In this document: one piece after another, positions 16,957 to 25,874 of the stretch
How positions within the stretch are numbered: position 1 is the first letter of the stretch
Layout of the letters: the number at the start of each line of letters is the position of its first letter
Assembly (NCBI RefSeq): GCF_036226365.1
Contig: NZ_CP108462.1
Coordinates: 2,894,501-2,958,500, forward strand
From: Streptomyces sp. NBC_01262
Lineage (GTDB): Bacteria; Actinomycetota; Actinomycetes; Streptomycetales; Streptomycetaceae
Direction: 5' to 3'
DNA: 64,000 nt
Notes under the pieces: model-generated
Database searches by the model: none
Told to the model about the DNA's origin: nothing
Seen by the model: only the letters and a program-made list of their open reading frames with translations
Translations under genes and position numbers: made by a program

Positions 16957-17730
16957 CTATGAGCGGCCGTCACGCGCGGCCCAGGCGTCCACAACCGCCT
17001 CCGCGGTGTACGTGTCGCGTACGTACTCCCGGGCCCACTCCGCGGCCCCCGGGAAGCCGGACTCCGCGGCGATGCGGGTGGCGGCGGCCTCGTAGTCGTA
17101 GACCGTACGGCGTAGTTGGGCCCCGCCAGGGGTGAGGAGGGCCCAGTGGGCGCCGGGGCGGCCGTAGGGCATGCCGATGCTGCCGGGGTTGACGATGAGG
17201 CGGCCGTGGGCGATGCGGGCGTAGGGCATGTGGGTGTGGCCGCAGACAACGGTGGCGACGGCGGGGTCGACGGCGGACATGACCTCGGCCCAGCGGGCGG
17301 CGCGGGAGTCGACGAGGACGATCTCCTCGTCGTCGCGCGGGGTGGCGTGGCAGAAGAGGGTGCGGCCGCCGATGTCGAGTTCGGCGGTGGGCGGGAGCGC
17401 GGCGAGGAAGGCGACCTGGTCGTCGCGGAGCCGGGCGGCGGCCCAGTAGTCCACCGGGTAGCCGGTGGGCTTGCCGTCGCGGCGGGCCTGGACGAGCTCG
17501 CGGTCGGCGTTGCCGCTGATCCACAGGGCACGGTCGCCGAGCGCGGCGTGCAGCCGGTCGAGGGTCTCCACGGGCAGCGGCCCGGCGGCGTGGTCGCCGG
17601 TCAGGACGACGCGGTCGGCGGCCCGCAGGTCCGGCTCGGCGAGCACGGCTTCCAGGGCGGGCAGGTTGCCGTGGATGTCGGACAGGACGGCTACGGATTC
17701 GTACGGCGGCATCCCGCCACGGTGCCCCAT
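16957..17730 (-). CDS. Metallophosphoesterase (YfcE/MJ0936-like)
   Basis: About 257 residues with the calcineurin-like phosphoesterase metal motifs in order: SDIHGN (near 17), GDHAAGP, SGNAD and GHTHMPYA. These ligand a dinuclear metal centre that hydrolyses phosphodiesters. Single-domain proteins of this size are often Mn-dependent phosphodiesterases of unknown natural substrate. The start is ambiguous: ATG 17730 or ATG 17712 (MPPYESVAVLSDIHGN), and neither has a clear ribosome site. Confidence 0.88.
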   Translation of the reverse strand: MGHRGGMPPYESVAVLSDIHGNLPALEAVLAEPDLRAADRVVLTGDHAAGPLPVETLDRLHAALGDRALWISGNADRELVQARRDGKPTGYPVDYWAAARLRDDQVAFLAALPPTAELDIGGRTLFCHATPRDDEEIVLVDSRAARWAEVMSAVDPAVATVVCGHTHMPYARIAHGRLIVNPGSIGMPYGRPGAHWALLTPGGAQLRRTVYDYEAAATRIAAESGFPGAAEWAREYVRDTYTAEAVVDAWAARDGRS

Positions 17731-17774
17731 CCCGCGCGTCCGGGGCGGCCGGTCCGCCCACGGCGGAACGCGGA

Positions 17775-17823
17775 AACACCGGTCCCGCCGAGCGAAGGGG
17801 GAAGGCTCGGCGGGACCGGTGTT
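17775..17823 (-). terminator. Terminator after dctA
   Basis: A perfect 19-bp stem (17775-17793 with 17805-17823) with an 11-nt purine loop, located 20 bases downstream of the dctA stop and upstream of the phosphoesterase gene. Confidence 0.82.
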
Positions 17824-17842
17824 GGGCGAGCGGGGGTAGGGG

Positions 17843-19222
17843 TCAGACTGCCGCCACCGGCTCCTTGGAGGCCTCCGCCGGGGCGTCGGCGGGGGCGTGG
17901 TCGTCGATCTGGGTGGCCTCGTCGAAGGGCAGTTCGCCGGCGAAGACCTTCTTGGCCCGCTCGCGGTCGAACTCCTTGGTCCAGGTGCCGACCAGCACCG
18001 TGGCGACCGCGTTGCCCGCGAAGTTGGTGACGGCGCGGGCCTCGCTCATGAAGCGGTCGATGCCGACGATGAGCCCGACGCCGTCGACCAGGGCGGGGCG
18101 GTGGGACTGCAGGGCCCCGGCCAGGGTGGCCATGCCGGCACCGGTGACGCCCGCGGCGCCCTTGGAGGCGATCATCATGAACAGCAGCAGCGAGATCTGC
18201 TGGCCGTAGTTGAGCGGGTCGCCCATGGCCTCGGCGATGAAGAGCGAGGACATGGTCAGGTAGATCATCGTGCCGTCGAGGTTGAACGAGTAGCCGGTCG
18301 GCACGGTGATGCCGACGACCGGGCGGCTGACGCCCAGGTGCTCCATCTTGGCGATGAGGCGCGGCAGGGCCGACTCCGAGGACGAGGTGGAGACGATGAG
18401 GAGGAACTCACGACCCAGGTACTTGAGCAGCTGGAAGAGGTTGACCCCGGCGAAGAGCCGCAGGATCGTGCCGAGGATGATCACGACGAAGATCAGGCAG
18501 GTGATGTAGAAGCCGATCATGATCGTGGCCAGGGCCTTGAGCGCGTCCACGCCCGCCGAGCCGACGACCGCCGCGATCGCGCCGAAGGCGCCGACCGGGG
18601 CCGCCCACATGATCATGCCGAGGACCCGGAAGACCAGCCGCTGGATGTGCTCGACGCCGCGCAGGATGGGCTCGCCGGTGCGGCCCATGGCCTGCACCGC
18701 GAAGCCGACGAGCAGGGCGATCAGCAGGACCTGGAGGGTCTGGCCCTCGGTGAAGGCCGAGACGAGGGTGGCGGGGATGATGCTGAGCGCGAAGTCCCAG
18801 CCGCTCTCCGCGGGCGCGGCGGTCGCCTGGGCCTGGCCGGCCTCCTTGAGGGCGTTGGTGAGGTCCAGTCCGGCGCCGGGGTGCAGGATGTTGCCGACCA
18901 CCAGGCCGATGCCCAGCGCGACGAACGACATGACCAGGAAGTAGCCGAGGGCGAGCCCGCCGACCTTGCCGACCTTGGCCGCCTTGCGCACCGAGCCGAT
19001 GCCCAGGACGAGCGTGCAGAAGATGATCGGGGCGATCAGCATCTTGATCAGGTTCACGAAGCCGGTCCCGATCGGCTTCAGTTCCACCGCCACGTCCGGC
19101 GCGGCCAGGCCGAGCACGGCACCGGCGATCGCGGCCGCGATCACGGCCATGTAGAGGTAGTGGGTACGGTCTCTTCGACCCGTGCTGCTCTCGCTGCGGC
19201 TCTGGCCCGGCACTGACACCAT
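17843..19222 (-). CDS. dctA: C4-dicarboxylate/cation symporter DctA
   Basis: About 459 residues, a member of the dicarboxylate/amino acid:cation symporter family (elevator transporters). Eight or more membrane helices are visible. The hairpin serine motif STSSSESALPRL, the NLDGT substrate/ion motif and the conserved GMATL segment are present, which fit uptake of succinate, fumarate or malate. The ATG at 19220-19222 is chosen because GGAG precedes it. A longer start at 19255 would skip that site. It is divergent from a CitA/DcuS-like kinase and response regulator, the usual control arrangement for this transporter. Confidence 0.93.
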   Translation of the reverse strand: MVSVPGQSRSESSTGRRDRTHYLYMAVIAAAIAGAVLGLAAPDVAVELKPIGTGFVNLIKMLIAPIIFCTLVLGIGSVRKAAKVGKVGGLALGYFLVMSFVALGIGLVVGNILHPGAGLDLTNALKEAGQAQATAAPAESGWDFALSIIPATLVSAFTEGQTLQVLLIALLVGFAVQAMGRTGEPILRGVEHIQRLVFRVLGMIMWAAPVGAFGAIAAVVGSAGVDALKALATIMIGFYITCLIFVVIILGTILRLFAGVNLFQLLKYLGREFLLIVSTSSSESALPRLIAKMEHLGVSRPVVGITVPTGYSFNLDGTMIYLTMSSLFIAEAMGDPLNYGQQISLLLFMMIASKGAAGVTGAGMATLAGALQSHRPALVDGVGLIVGIDRFMSEARAVTNFAGNAVATVLVGTWTKEFDRERAKKVFAGELPFDEATQIDDHAPADAPAEASKEPVAAV

Positions 19223-19297
19223 TGTCTCCTCGGTCCGACCCGGCGTCGTCCCCAACGCCCTCGATTGGATAGGTCTCGGTGACTATGCGCTTGAGTG

Positions 19298-19311
19298 GTG
19301 ACCGGGGTCAC
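19298..19311. promoter_or_regulatory. Palindromic operator candidate in the dctA/kinase divergent region
   Basis: GTGACC-GG-GGTCAC is a palindrome with two 6-bp arms and a 2-bp spacer. It is placed 76 bases from the dctA start and 44 bases from the kinase start. It is the obvious candidate for binding by the response regulator at 20977-21705 or a global carbon regulator. Confidence 0.5.
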
Positions 19312-19354
19312 GTTTGCGTTCATTGAGTTCGCGCGCTGCGTGCACACTGTTGGC

Positions 19355-20980
19355 ATGCCGCGCATGTCAGCAGTCCGCCGTACCCCCTCGCGCCCGCGCA
19401 GTCTCGCCGGGCAGCTCTTCGCGATGCAGGTCGTGATCATGGCCCTGGTGGTCACCGGGCTCGCCGTGCTCGTCTACGTGAACGCCGGGAGCAGGGCTCA
19501 GGACGCGGCCGCCTCACAGGTCACCACCGCCGCCCGGACCGTCGCGGACTCCCCGTCGGTCGCGGCGGCCATAAGGACCCCGAAGCCGACCACGCTGCTC
19601 CAGCCGTACGCCGAGCAGGTCCGCAAGGACACCGGTGTGGCATTCGTCACGATCATGGACACACGCGGCATCCGCTGGACGCACCCGGACGTCAGGCAGA
19701 TCGGCCATGTCTTCCTCGGCCACATCGGCCCGGCCCTGAAGGGCGAGACCTTCACCGAGACCTTCACCGGCACGCTCGGCTCCTCCGTGCGGGCCGTGAC
19801 GCCGATCCGCGACCACGGGAGGATCGTCGGCCTGGTCAGCGTCGGCATCACCGTCACCGCGATCAGCGACCAGGTGCGCGGCCAGCTCACCGTCCTGCTC
19901 TCCGTCGCGCTGGCCGCCCTCGCCGTCGGCGGCCTGGGCACGTATGTCGCCAACCGCCGCCTGCGCCGGCACACCCACGGGATGTCGGCCGCCGAGCTCA
20001 GCCGCATGCACGACTACCACCAGGCCACCCTGCACGCGGTGCGCGAGGGCCTGATGCTGCTGGACGCCGACCGCCGGGTCGCGCTGTGCAACGACGCGGC
20101 CCGCGAGCTGCTCGGCCTGCGCGAGGACGTGGTCGGCTCCTACGTGGACCAGCTCGGGCTGCCCACCTCGCTGACCGGCGCCCTGCTGGCCGCCGAGCCG
20201 CGCGTGGACGAGGTGCACCTGACGGCGGAGCGCGTCGTGGTGGTCAACACCTCGCCGGTGCGGGGCGGGGAGCGGCGCGGCACGGTGGTGACCCTGCGGG
20301 ACCACACCGACCTGCAGGCGCTGACCGGCGAGCTGGACTCCGTACGCGGCTTCGCCGAGGCGCTGCGCTCGCAGGCGCACGAGGCGTCCAACCGGCTGCA
20401 CACCGTGGTGTCGCTGATCGAGCTGGGCCGGGCGGCGGAGGCAGTCGAATTCGCCACCTCCGAGCTGCAGTTGGCCCAGGCGCTCACCGACCGGGTGGTC
20501 GCGGCGGTCGGCGAGCCGGTGCTGGCGGCGCTGCTGCTGGGCAAGGCGGCCGAGGCGAGCGAGCGCGGCGTCGAGCTGACGGTCACCGAGGACAGCTCGA
20601 TCGACGACGGCGTGCTGCCGGACGCGCTGGTGGCCCGGGACCTCGTCACGATGCTCGGCAATCTCATCGACAACGCGATCGACGCGGCGATCGAGGGCGC
20701 CGGGGCCGGCGGGCGGCCCCTGGTGACGGTCACCGCCCGGGTGGACGGCGGCGAACTGCTGCTCCGGGTCACCGACACCGGCACCGGCGTCGACCCGGCC
20801 ACCATCCGCGAGGTCTTCCGGCGCGGCTGGACGACCAAGAGCGAGGGCCGGGGCCTCGGCCTCGCCCTGGTCGAGCAGGCCGCCCGCCGGGCCGGCGGCA
20901 CGGTCGGGCTGGACCGGGCGGCGGGCGGCGGCGCGGAGTTCACCGTACGGTTGCCCCTGCACCTGGAGGTTCGCGCGTGA
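19355..20980 (+). CDS. CitA/DcuS-family sensor histidine kinase
   Basis: 541 residues. A TM helix near 20-40 (LFAMQVVIMALVVTGLAVLV), an extracytoplasmic PAS-like sensor with the typical DTRGIRWTHPD segment, a second TM helix near 170-190, a cytosolic PAS domain, a dimerisation helix with AHEASNRLHTV (phospho-acceptor H342), and an HATPase with NLIDNAIDAA and GRGLGLALV. This family senses extracellular citrate or C4-dicarboxylates (established), consistent with the divergent dctA. The ATG at 19355 is used; MSAVRR at 19364 is an alternative. Its stop overlaps the regulator start. Confidence 0.9.
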   Translation: MPRMSAVRRTPSRPRSLAGQLFAMQVVIMALVVTGLAVLVYVNAGSRAQDAAASQVTTAARTVADSPSVAAAIRTPKPTTLLQPYAEQVRKDTGVAFVTIMDTRGIRWTHPDVRQIGHVFLGHIGPALKGETFTETFTGTLGSSVRAVTPIRDHGRIVGLVSVGITVTAISDQVRGQLTVLLSVALAALAVGGLGTYVANRRLRRHTHGMSAAELSRMHDYHQATLHAVREGLMLLDADRRVALCNDAARELLGLREDVVGSYVDQLGLPTSLTGALLAAEPRVDEVHLTAERVVVVNTSPVRGGERRGTVVTLRDHTDLQALTGELDSVRGFAEALRSQAHEASNRLHTVVSLIELGRAAEAVEFATSELQLAQALTDRVVAAVGEPVLAALLLGKAAEASERGVELTVTEDSSIDDGVLPDALVARDLVTMLGNLIDNAIDAAIEGAGAGGRPLVTVTARVDGGELLLRVTDTGTGVDPATIREVFRRGWTTKSEGRGLGLALVEQAARRAGGTVGLDRAAGGGAEFTVRLPLHLEVRA

Positions 20981-21705
20981 GCACCCCTGGCCCTGGACCT
21001 GGTCCCATCCCCGGTCCCGGCCCCATCAGCGTCCTCGTCGTGGAGGACGACCCCGTGGCGGCGGACGCCCATCGCCTCTACGTCCAGCGGCTGGCCGGCT
21101 TCCAGGTCGCCGCCGTCGTCCACACCGGCGGCGCGGCGCTGCGGTTCCTGGAGAAGCAGTCCGTCGACCTGATCCTGCTCGACCTCAACCTCCCGGACGG
21201 CCACGGGCTCCAGGTCGTGCGCAAGATGCGGGCCGCCGGGCACACCGCCGACGTCGTCGCCGTCACCTCCGCCCGCGACCTCGGCGTCGTCCGCCAGGCC
21301 GTCTCCGTGGGCGTCGTCCAGTACCTCCTCAAGCCGTTCACGTTCCCCTCGCTGCGCGACCGCCTCGAACGCTGGGCCCGCTACCGCAGCGAACTCGCCG
21401 GCGGCGAGGCCTCCGGCCAGGACGAGGTCGACCGCGCGCTGGCCGCGCTGCGCAACCCCGAGGCCTCGGTGCTCCCCAAGGGCCTCAGCGGCCCGACCCT
21501 TGAGGCCGTCACGGTCGCCCTGCGGCGCGCCACGGAGGAGGGCGAGGGCATCTCCGCCAATGCCGCGGCGCAGGCGGTGGGCGTCTCCCGGATCACCGCC
21601 CGGCGGTATCTGGAGCACCTGGTCGACACGGGGCGGGCGGTACGGGCTCCGCAGTACGGCGCGGTGGGGCGGCCGGAGCTGAGCTACCGGTGGGCGTCGC
21701 GCTGA
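20977..21705 (+). CDS. CitB/DcuR-family response regulator
   Basis: 242 residues. A short Pro/Gly repeat (PGPGPGPIPGPGP) precedes the receiver domain with acidic pocket EDD (23-25), phospho-acceptor D69 in LLDLNLPDG and K in LLKPF. The C-terminal winged-HTH-like part (SRITARRYLEHLVDTG) binds DNA. It begins with GTG inside the kinase stop (GTGA overlap) with GGAGG upstream, so it is co-translated with the kinase. Its probable target is the dctA promoter. Confidence 0.92.
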   Translation: MSTPGPGPGPIPGPGPISVLVVEDDPVAADAHRLYVQRLAGFQVAAVVHTGGAALRFLEKQSVDLILLDLNLPDGHGLQVVRKMRAAGHTADVVAVTSARDLGVVRQAVSVGVVQYLLKPFTFPSLRDRLERWARYRSELAGGEASGQDEVDRALAALRNPEASVLPKGLSGPTLEAVTVALRRATEEGEGISANAAAQAVGVSRITARRYLEHLVDTGRAVRAPQYGAVGRPELSYRWASR

Positions 21706-21823
21706 CACCCCTCGCAAACAACAGTAAAGTTTCCTAACCAACTCCTTGTCGCGGGCATGGCGGGATGACTAGCGTGCACAGCGCGCCCACAGGCGCACTC
21801 CCCCCACCCAGGCTGGAGGCCTG

Positions 21824-22813
21824 ATGAAACGTCATGCCCTGAAGGCGGCGGCAGCAGCCGTCACCGTCGTCGCCGCGCTCGGCTCGGCCACCGCTCACGC
21901 CGCCACCCCGCACGCCGCCACCGCCCTGCCCAGCGGCGTGGCCGCGCCCTACCTCTACCTCGGCTGGGGCAGTCCGCCGTCCGCGACCTCGGTGATGTCG
22001 GCGACCGGCATCCAGCAGTTCACGATGGCCTTCATCCTCTCCGACGGCACCTGCAAGCCCGCGTGGGACGGCTCCCGCCCGCTGACCGGCGGCACCGACC
22101 AGCAGACGATCAGCGCGATACGGGCCGCCGGAGGGGACGTCACCGTGTCCTTCGGCGGGTGGAGCGGCAACAAGCTCGGGGAGAGCTGTTCGTCGGCCTC
22201 GAAGCTGGCGGCGGCCTACCAGAAGGTCATCGACGCGTACGGGCTCAAATCGATCGACATCGACATCGAGTCGACGGAGTTCGAGAGCGCGACCGTACGC
22301 CAGCGGGTGGTCGACGCCCTGAAGACCATCCGGAACAACAACTCCGGCCTGAAGATCTACGTCACCTTCGGCACCACGACCACCGGCCCGGACTCCAACG
22401 GCCAGGACCTCATCAAGCGCGGCGCCGCCAAGGGCCTGAACCTCGACGCCTGGGCCGTCATGCCCTTCGACTACGACGAGGGCGCGATCGACATGGCCGC
22501 CGCCACCAAGTCGGCCATGAACGGCCTCAAGAACGACGTGGCCGCCGCCTACGGACTCTCCTCCGACGCCGCCTACCGCAAGGTCGGCTTCTCCTCCATG
22601 AACGGCATCACCGACAGCGACGGCGAGACGATCACCCTCGCCGACTTCAAGTCCATGCTCGGCTACGCCAAGAGCCACCACCTCGCCCGCGTCAGCTTCT
22701 GGTCCGTCAACCGCGACCGCCCCTGCGGCTCCGGCTCCGACGCGGACTCGTGCAGCGGCATCAGCCAGGGCACGTACGACTTCACCAAGGCCCTCGCGGG
22801 CTACACGGGCTGA
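21824..22813 (+). CDS. Secreted GH18 chitinase
   Basis: 329 residues with a Sec signal peptide (MKRHALKAAAAAVTVVAALG, cut near AHA-AT). The catalytic strand of family 18 reads SIDIDIES with the acid E149 and the assisting Asp two residues before. Other barrel signatures are VSFGGW and AVMPFDYD. No carbohydrate-binding module is present. It should hydrolyse chitin oligomers or polymers outside the cell, typical of Streptomyces feeding on fungal or insect debris. GGAGG precedes the ATG. Confidence 0.92.
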   Translation: MKRHALKAAAAAVTVVAALGSATAHAATPHAATALPSGVAAPYLYLGWGSPPSATSVMSATGIQQFTMAFILSDGTCKPAWDGSRPLTGGTDQQTISAIRAAGGDVTVSFGGWSGNKLGESCSSASKLAAAYQKVIDAYGLKSIDIDIESTEFESATVRQRVVDALKTIRNNNSGLKIYVTFGTTTTGPDSNGQDLIKRGAAKGLNLDAWAVMPFDYDEGAIDMAAATKSAMNGLKNDVAAAYGLSSDAAYRKVGFSSMNGITDSDGETITLADFKSMLGYAKSHHLARVSFWSVNRDRPCGSGSDADSCSGISQGTYDFTKALAGYTG

Positions 22814-22837
22814 CCGGCCGACCGCCCCCGGCACGGC

Positions 22838-22876
22838 AGAGGGCGCCGGGCTCCTGGCAGGAGCCCGACGCCCTCT
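22838..22876 (+). terminator. Terminator after the chitinase gene
   Basis: An 18-bp stem with one C/A mismatch (22838-22855 with 22859-22876) and a 3-nt GGC loop, 25 bases past the stop codon. Confidence 0.8.
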
Positions 22877-22913
22877 AGCGCTGCGGCCGGGAATGTTCGC
22901 CGGGTTGCGCAGC

Positions 22914-22979
22914 CCGCCGGCTGCGCTCTGTCCTCAATCGCCGGACGGGCTGAATTCAGCCCGTCCGGCGATTGAGGAC
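22914..22979. repeat. Head-to-head intergenic repeat units forming a 50-bp palindrome
   Basis: The minus-strand block 22914-22954 is a 41-base unit that differs at one position from the plus-strand block at 41308-41348. A partial second unit (22955-22979) lies in the opposite orientation, so 22930-22979 is a perfect 50-bp palindrome. It sits between the convergent chitinase and pyk genes and could serve as a bidirectional terminator. The 14-base core CAGCCCGTCCGGCG also occurs in the terminator at 3975. Confidence 0.8.
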
Positions 22980-23034
22980 GGAACCGGAAGCCGGACGGCG
23001 CCGGCAAACCATTACGGTCACCGCACTGGCTGAG

Positions 23035-24456
23035 TCAGACGTTCTCGCCCAGGTGCAGCACGCGGACCATGTTGGTGGTTCCGGGGATGCCGGGCGGGGA
23101 GCCGGCCGTGATGATCACGGTGTCGCCCTCGCCGTACTCCTTGAGCTTGAGCATCTCGCTGCCGCAGATCCGGACCATCTCGTCGGTGGTCTCGACGTGC
23201 GGGACGACGATGGTGGTGACGCCCCAGGTCAGCGCGAGCTGGTTGCGGGTCAAGGCGGACGTGGTGAAGGCGATGACCGGCTGCGGGACGCGGTAGCGGG
23301 CGAGGCGGCGGGCGGTGTCGCCGGACTGGGTGAAGGCGACCAGGGCCTTGCCGTCCAGGAAGTCGCACAGCTCGGCGGCGGCGCGGGCCACGGCTCCGGA
23401 CTGGGTGCGGGGCTTGCGGCCGTTGAGCGGCCACAGGCCCTGCTTGAGGAGCTCGACCTCGGCGGCCTCGACGATGCGGGACATCGTCTTGACGGTCTCG
23501 ATCGGGTACTTGCCGACCGAGGACTCGGCGGAGAGCATGACCGCGTCGGCGCCGTCGAGGATGGCGTTGGCGACGTCGGAGGCCTCGGCGCGGGTGGGGC
23601 GCGAGGAGTTGATCATGGACTCCATCATCTGGGTCGCCACGATCACCGGCTTGGCGTTGCGGCGGCACAGCTCGATCAGCCGCTTCTGGACGACCGGCAC
23701 CTTCTCCAGCGGGTATTCCACCGCGAGGTCGCCACGGGCGACCATGACCGCGTCGAAGGCCGCGACGACGGCCTCCATGTTGTCGACCGCCTGCGGCTTC
23801 TCCACCTTGGCGATGACCGGGACCCGGCGTCCCTCCTCGTCCATCACCTTGTGGACGTCACGGACGTCGGAGGCGTCCCGCACGAAGGACAGCGCGACCA
23901 TGTCGACGCCCATGCGCAGCGCGAAACGCAGGTCGTCGATGTCCTTCTCGGACAGCGCGGGGACGTTCACCGCCGCGCCGGGCAGGTTGATGCCCTTGTG
24001 GTCGGAGATGACGCCGCCCTCGACGACGAGACAGCGCACACGCGGGCCGTCGACCTCGATGACGCGCAGCGCGACGTTGCCGTCGTTGATCAGGACCGGG
24101 TCGCCGGTGCTGACGTCGCCGGGCAGGCCCTTGTAGGTCGTGCCGCAGATGGTCTTGTCGCCGGGGACGTCCTCGGTGGTGATGATGAACTCGTCACCGT
24201 GGACGAGCTCCACCGGGCCGTCGGCGAACTTCTCCAGTCGGATCTTCGGCCCCTGCAGGTCGGCCAGCACGCCGATCGCACGTCCGGTCTCCTCCGAGAC
24301 CTTGCGCACCCGGTGGTAGCGCTCCTCGTGCTCGGCGTGGCTGCCGTGGCTGAAGTTGAATCGGGCCACATTCATGCCGGCCTCGACCAGTGTCTTGAGC
24401 TGGTCATAGGAGTCAACGGCGGGACCCAGGGTGCAGACGATTTTCGCTCGGCGCAT
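23035..24456 (-). CDS. pyk: Pyruvate kinase
   Basis: 473 residues beginning MRRAKIVCTLGPA. The substrate-binding segment NVARFNFSHGSHAEHEE, the ADP/Mg loop DLQGPKIRLEKF, the metal/PEP motif VMVARGDLAVE and the signature ATQMMESMINSSRPTRAEASD are all present, followed by the C-terminal allosteric-type domain. It converts phosphoenolpyruvate and ADP to pyruvate and ATP. The ATG at 24454-24456 with AGGAT eight bases upstream is used. It lies downstream of pta and ackA on the same strand, separated by a 265-base gap with a giant hairpin. Confidence 0.96.
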   Translation of the reverse strand: MRRAKIVCTLGPAVDSYDQLKTLVEAGMNVARFNFSHGSHAEHEERYHRVRKVSEETGRAIGVLADLQGPKIRLEKFADGPVELVHGDEFIITTEDVPGDKTICGTTYKGLPGDVSTGDPVLINDGNVALRVIEVDGPRVRCLVVEGGVISDHKGINLPGAAVNVPALSEKDIDDLRFALRMGVDMVALSFVRDASDVRDVHKVMDEEGRRVPVIAKVEKPQAVDNMEAVVAAFDAVMVARGDLAVEYPLEKVPVVQKRLIELCRRNAKPVIVATQMMESMINSSRPTRAEASDVANAILDGADAVMLSAESSVGKYPIETVKTMSRIVEAAEVELLKQGLWPLNGRKPRTQSGAVARAAAELCDFLDGKALVAFTQSGDTARRLARYRVPQPVIAFTTSALTRNQLALTWGVTTIVVPHVETTDEMVRICGSEMLKLKEYGEGDTVIITAGSPPGIPGTTNMVRVLHLGENV

Positions 24457-24534
24457 GAAGACGATCCTATCGGGTTTGTTCCGCTCCGGAATAATCCCGT
24501 GCGGGGGGCGTGCTGGCGGTCGGTGCGGACGGCT

Positions 24535-24699
24535 GGGGTCTGTCCGGCGGATCTGGGTCGGATAGGCCACGGCGTCCGGTGCGGTGCATCGCAAGGCGCC
24601 GGAATGCCCGCAGGGTGGTTTCCTGTGGGCGTTTCGGCAACGCCGCGAGGTGCCGTGCCGGGCGTCGTGGACCCGGCCAAGATCCGCCGGACAGGCCCC
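24535..24699. repeat. 165-base giant imperfect hairpin upstream of pyk
   Basis: Two arms of about 80 bases (24535-24614 and 24622-24699) are inverted copies with a 7-base GTGGTTT loop. The outer 20 bases pair with one mismatch (GGGGTCTGTCC and beyond), then pairing continues with scattered mismatches through CCACGGCGTCCGG / CCGGGCGTCGTGG to GCCCGCAGG / CCTGTGGGC. It fills most of the ackA-pyk gap. It may be a terminator or a processed structure, or a non-autonomous repeat element. I cannot tell which without a copy-number search. Confidence 0.7.
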
Positions 24700-24721
24700 A
24701 GGGCGTGGCGGCGGCCACAGA

Positions 24722-25870
24722 TTAGACGGTGACCATGGAGTACGCCTCCCGTGCGATCTCGAGTTCCTCGTCGGTCGGTACAACAGCTACCGCGACCCGG
24801 CTGGATTCCGCCGAAATCAACCGCGCCGCGCTGCCGCGTACCGCGTTGCGCACCGCGTCCACCTCGATGCCGAGACGGTCGAGTCCGCGCAGCGCCGCCT
24901 CGCGCACCGCGGCGGAATTCTCGCCCACCCCGGCCGTGAACGCGATGGCGTCCACCCGGCCCAGGACGGCCGTGTAGGCGCCGACGTACTTGCGCAGGCG
25001 GTGGATGTAGATGTCGAACGCGAGCCGGGCCCGCTCGTCGCCCTCCGCAATCCGGCGGCCGATCTCGCGCATGTCGTTGTCCCCGCACAGGCCGAGCAGC
25101 CCACTCCTCCTGTTGAGCAGGTCGTCGACCTCGTCCGGGCCCATCCCCGCCGACCGCTGGAGGTGCAGCAGCACGGCCGGGTCAAGATCCCCCGAACGTG
25201 TACCCATCACCAGGCCTTCGAGCGGAGTCAGGCCCATCGAGGTGTCCAGGCACACCCCACCGCTCACGGCGGAGGCGGAGGCGCCGTTGCCCAGGTGCAG
25301 GACGATCACGTTCGTGTCGGCCGGGTCCTTGCCGAGGAGGGCGGCCGTGGCCCTCGACACGTAGGCGTGCGAGGTCCCGTGGAAGCCGTAGCGCCGGATC
25401 TGGTGCGCGTCCGCCGTCTGACGGTCGATCGCGTACCGGTACGCCGCCTCCGGCATCGTGGAGTGGAAGGCCGTGTCGAAGACGGCGACCTGCGGCAGGT
25501 CCGGACGCAGCGCTCTGGCGACCCTGATGCCGGTGATGTTGGCGGGGTTGTGCAGCGGCGCCAGCGGGACGAGCTTCTCGATCTCCTCGATCACCTCGTC
25601 CGTGATCAGCGTCGGCTCGGTGAACCGGGTGCCCCCGTGCACGACCCGGTGGCCAACTGCCGCCAGCTGAGGGCTGTCCAGGCCCAGGCCCCTGGCGTCC
25701 AGGTCCGCCGCGACCTGCCGCAGCGCCTCGGCGTGGTCCGCCGCCGCGCCGGGCTCGCCGATGCGCTCGACGAGGCCGACGGCGGGGCGGGTGCCGTCGG
25801 CCATGTCGACGAGCTGGTACTTGACCGACGAGGAGCCGGAGTTGAGGACGAGTACGCGGGTGGCGGTCAC
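24722..25870 (-). CDS. ackA: Acetate kinase
   Basis: 382 residues of the ASKHA fold. The N-terminal phosphate loop NSGSSSVKYQL is present, as are HRVVHGG, FDTAFH, the RRYGFHGTSH segment and GNGAS, all classic acetate kinase motifs. It interconverts acetyl phosphate/ADP and acetate/ATP. GTG start, four bases after the pta stop, so the two genes form a pta-ackA operon. Confidence 0.96.
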   Translation of the reverse strand: MTATRVLVLNSGSSSVKYQLVDMADGTRPAVGLVERIGEPGAAADHAEALRQVAADLDARGLGLDSPQLAAVGHRVVHGGTRFTEPTLITDEVIEEIEKLVPLAPLHNPANITGIRVARALRPDLPQVAVFDTAFHSTMPEAAYRYAIDRQTADAHQIRRYGFHGTSHAYVSRATAALLGKDPADTNVIVLHLGNGASASAVSGGVCLDTSMGLTPLEGLVMGTRSGDLDPAVLLHLQRSAGMGPDEVDDLLNRRSGLLGLCGDNDMREIGRRIAEGDERARLAFDIYIHRLRKYVGAYTAVLGRVDAIAFTAGVGENSAAVREAALRGLDRLGIEVDAVRNAVRGSAARLISAESSRVAVAVVPTDEELEIAREAYSMVTV

Positions 25871-25874
25871 TGGC

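Noticed and set aside
24535..24699. Insertion sequence remnant upstream of pyk
   Set aside because: Inverted arms resemble IS ends, but there is no transposase coding capacity in the 7-base centre and no target duplication is evident. Kept as a hairpin element.
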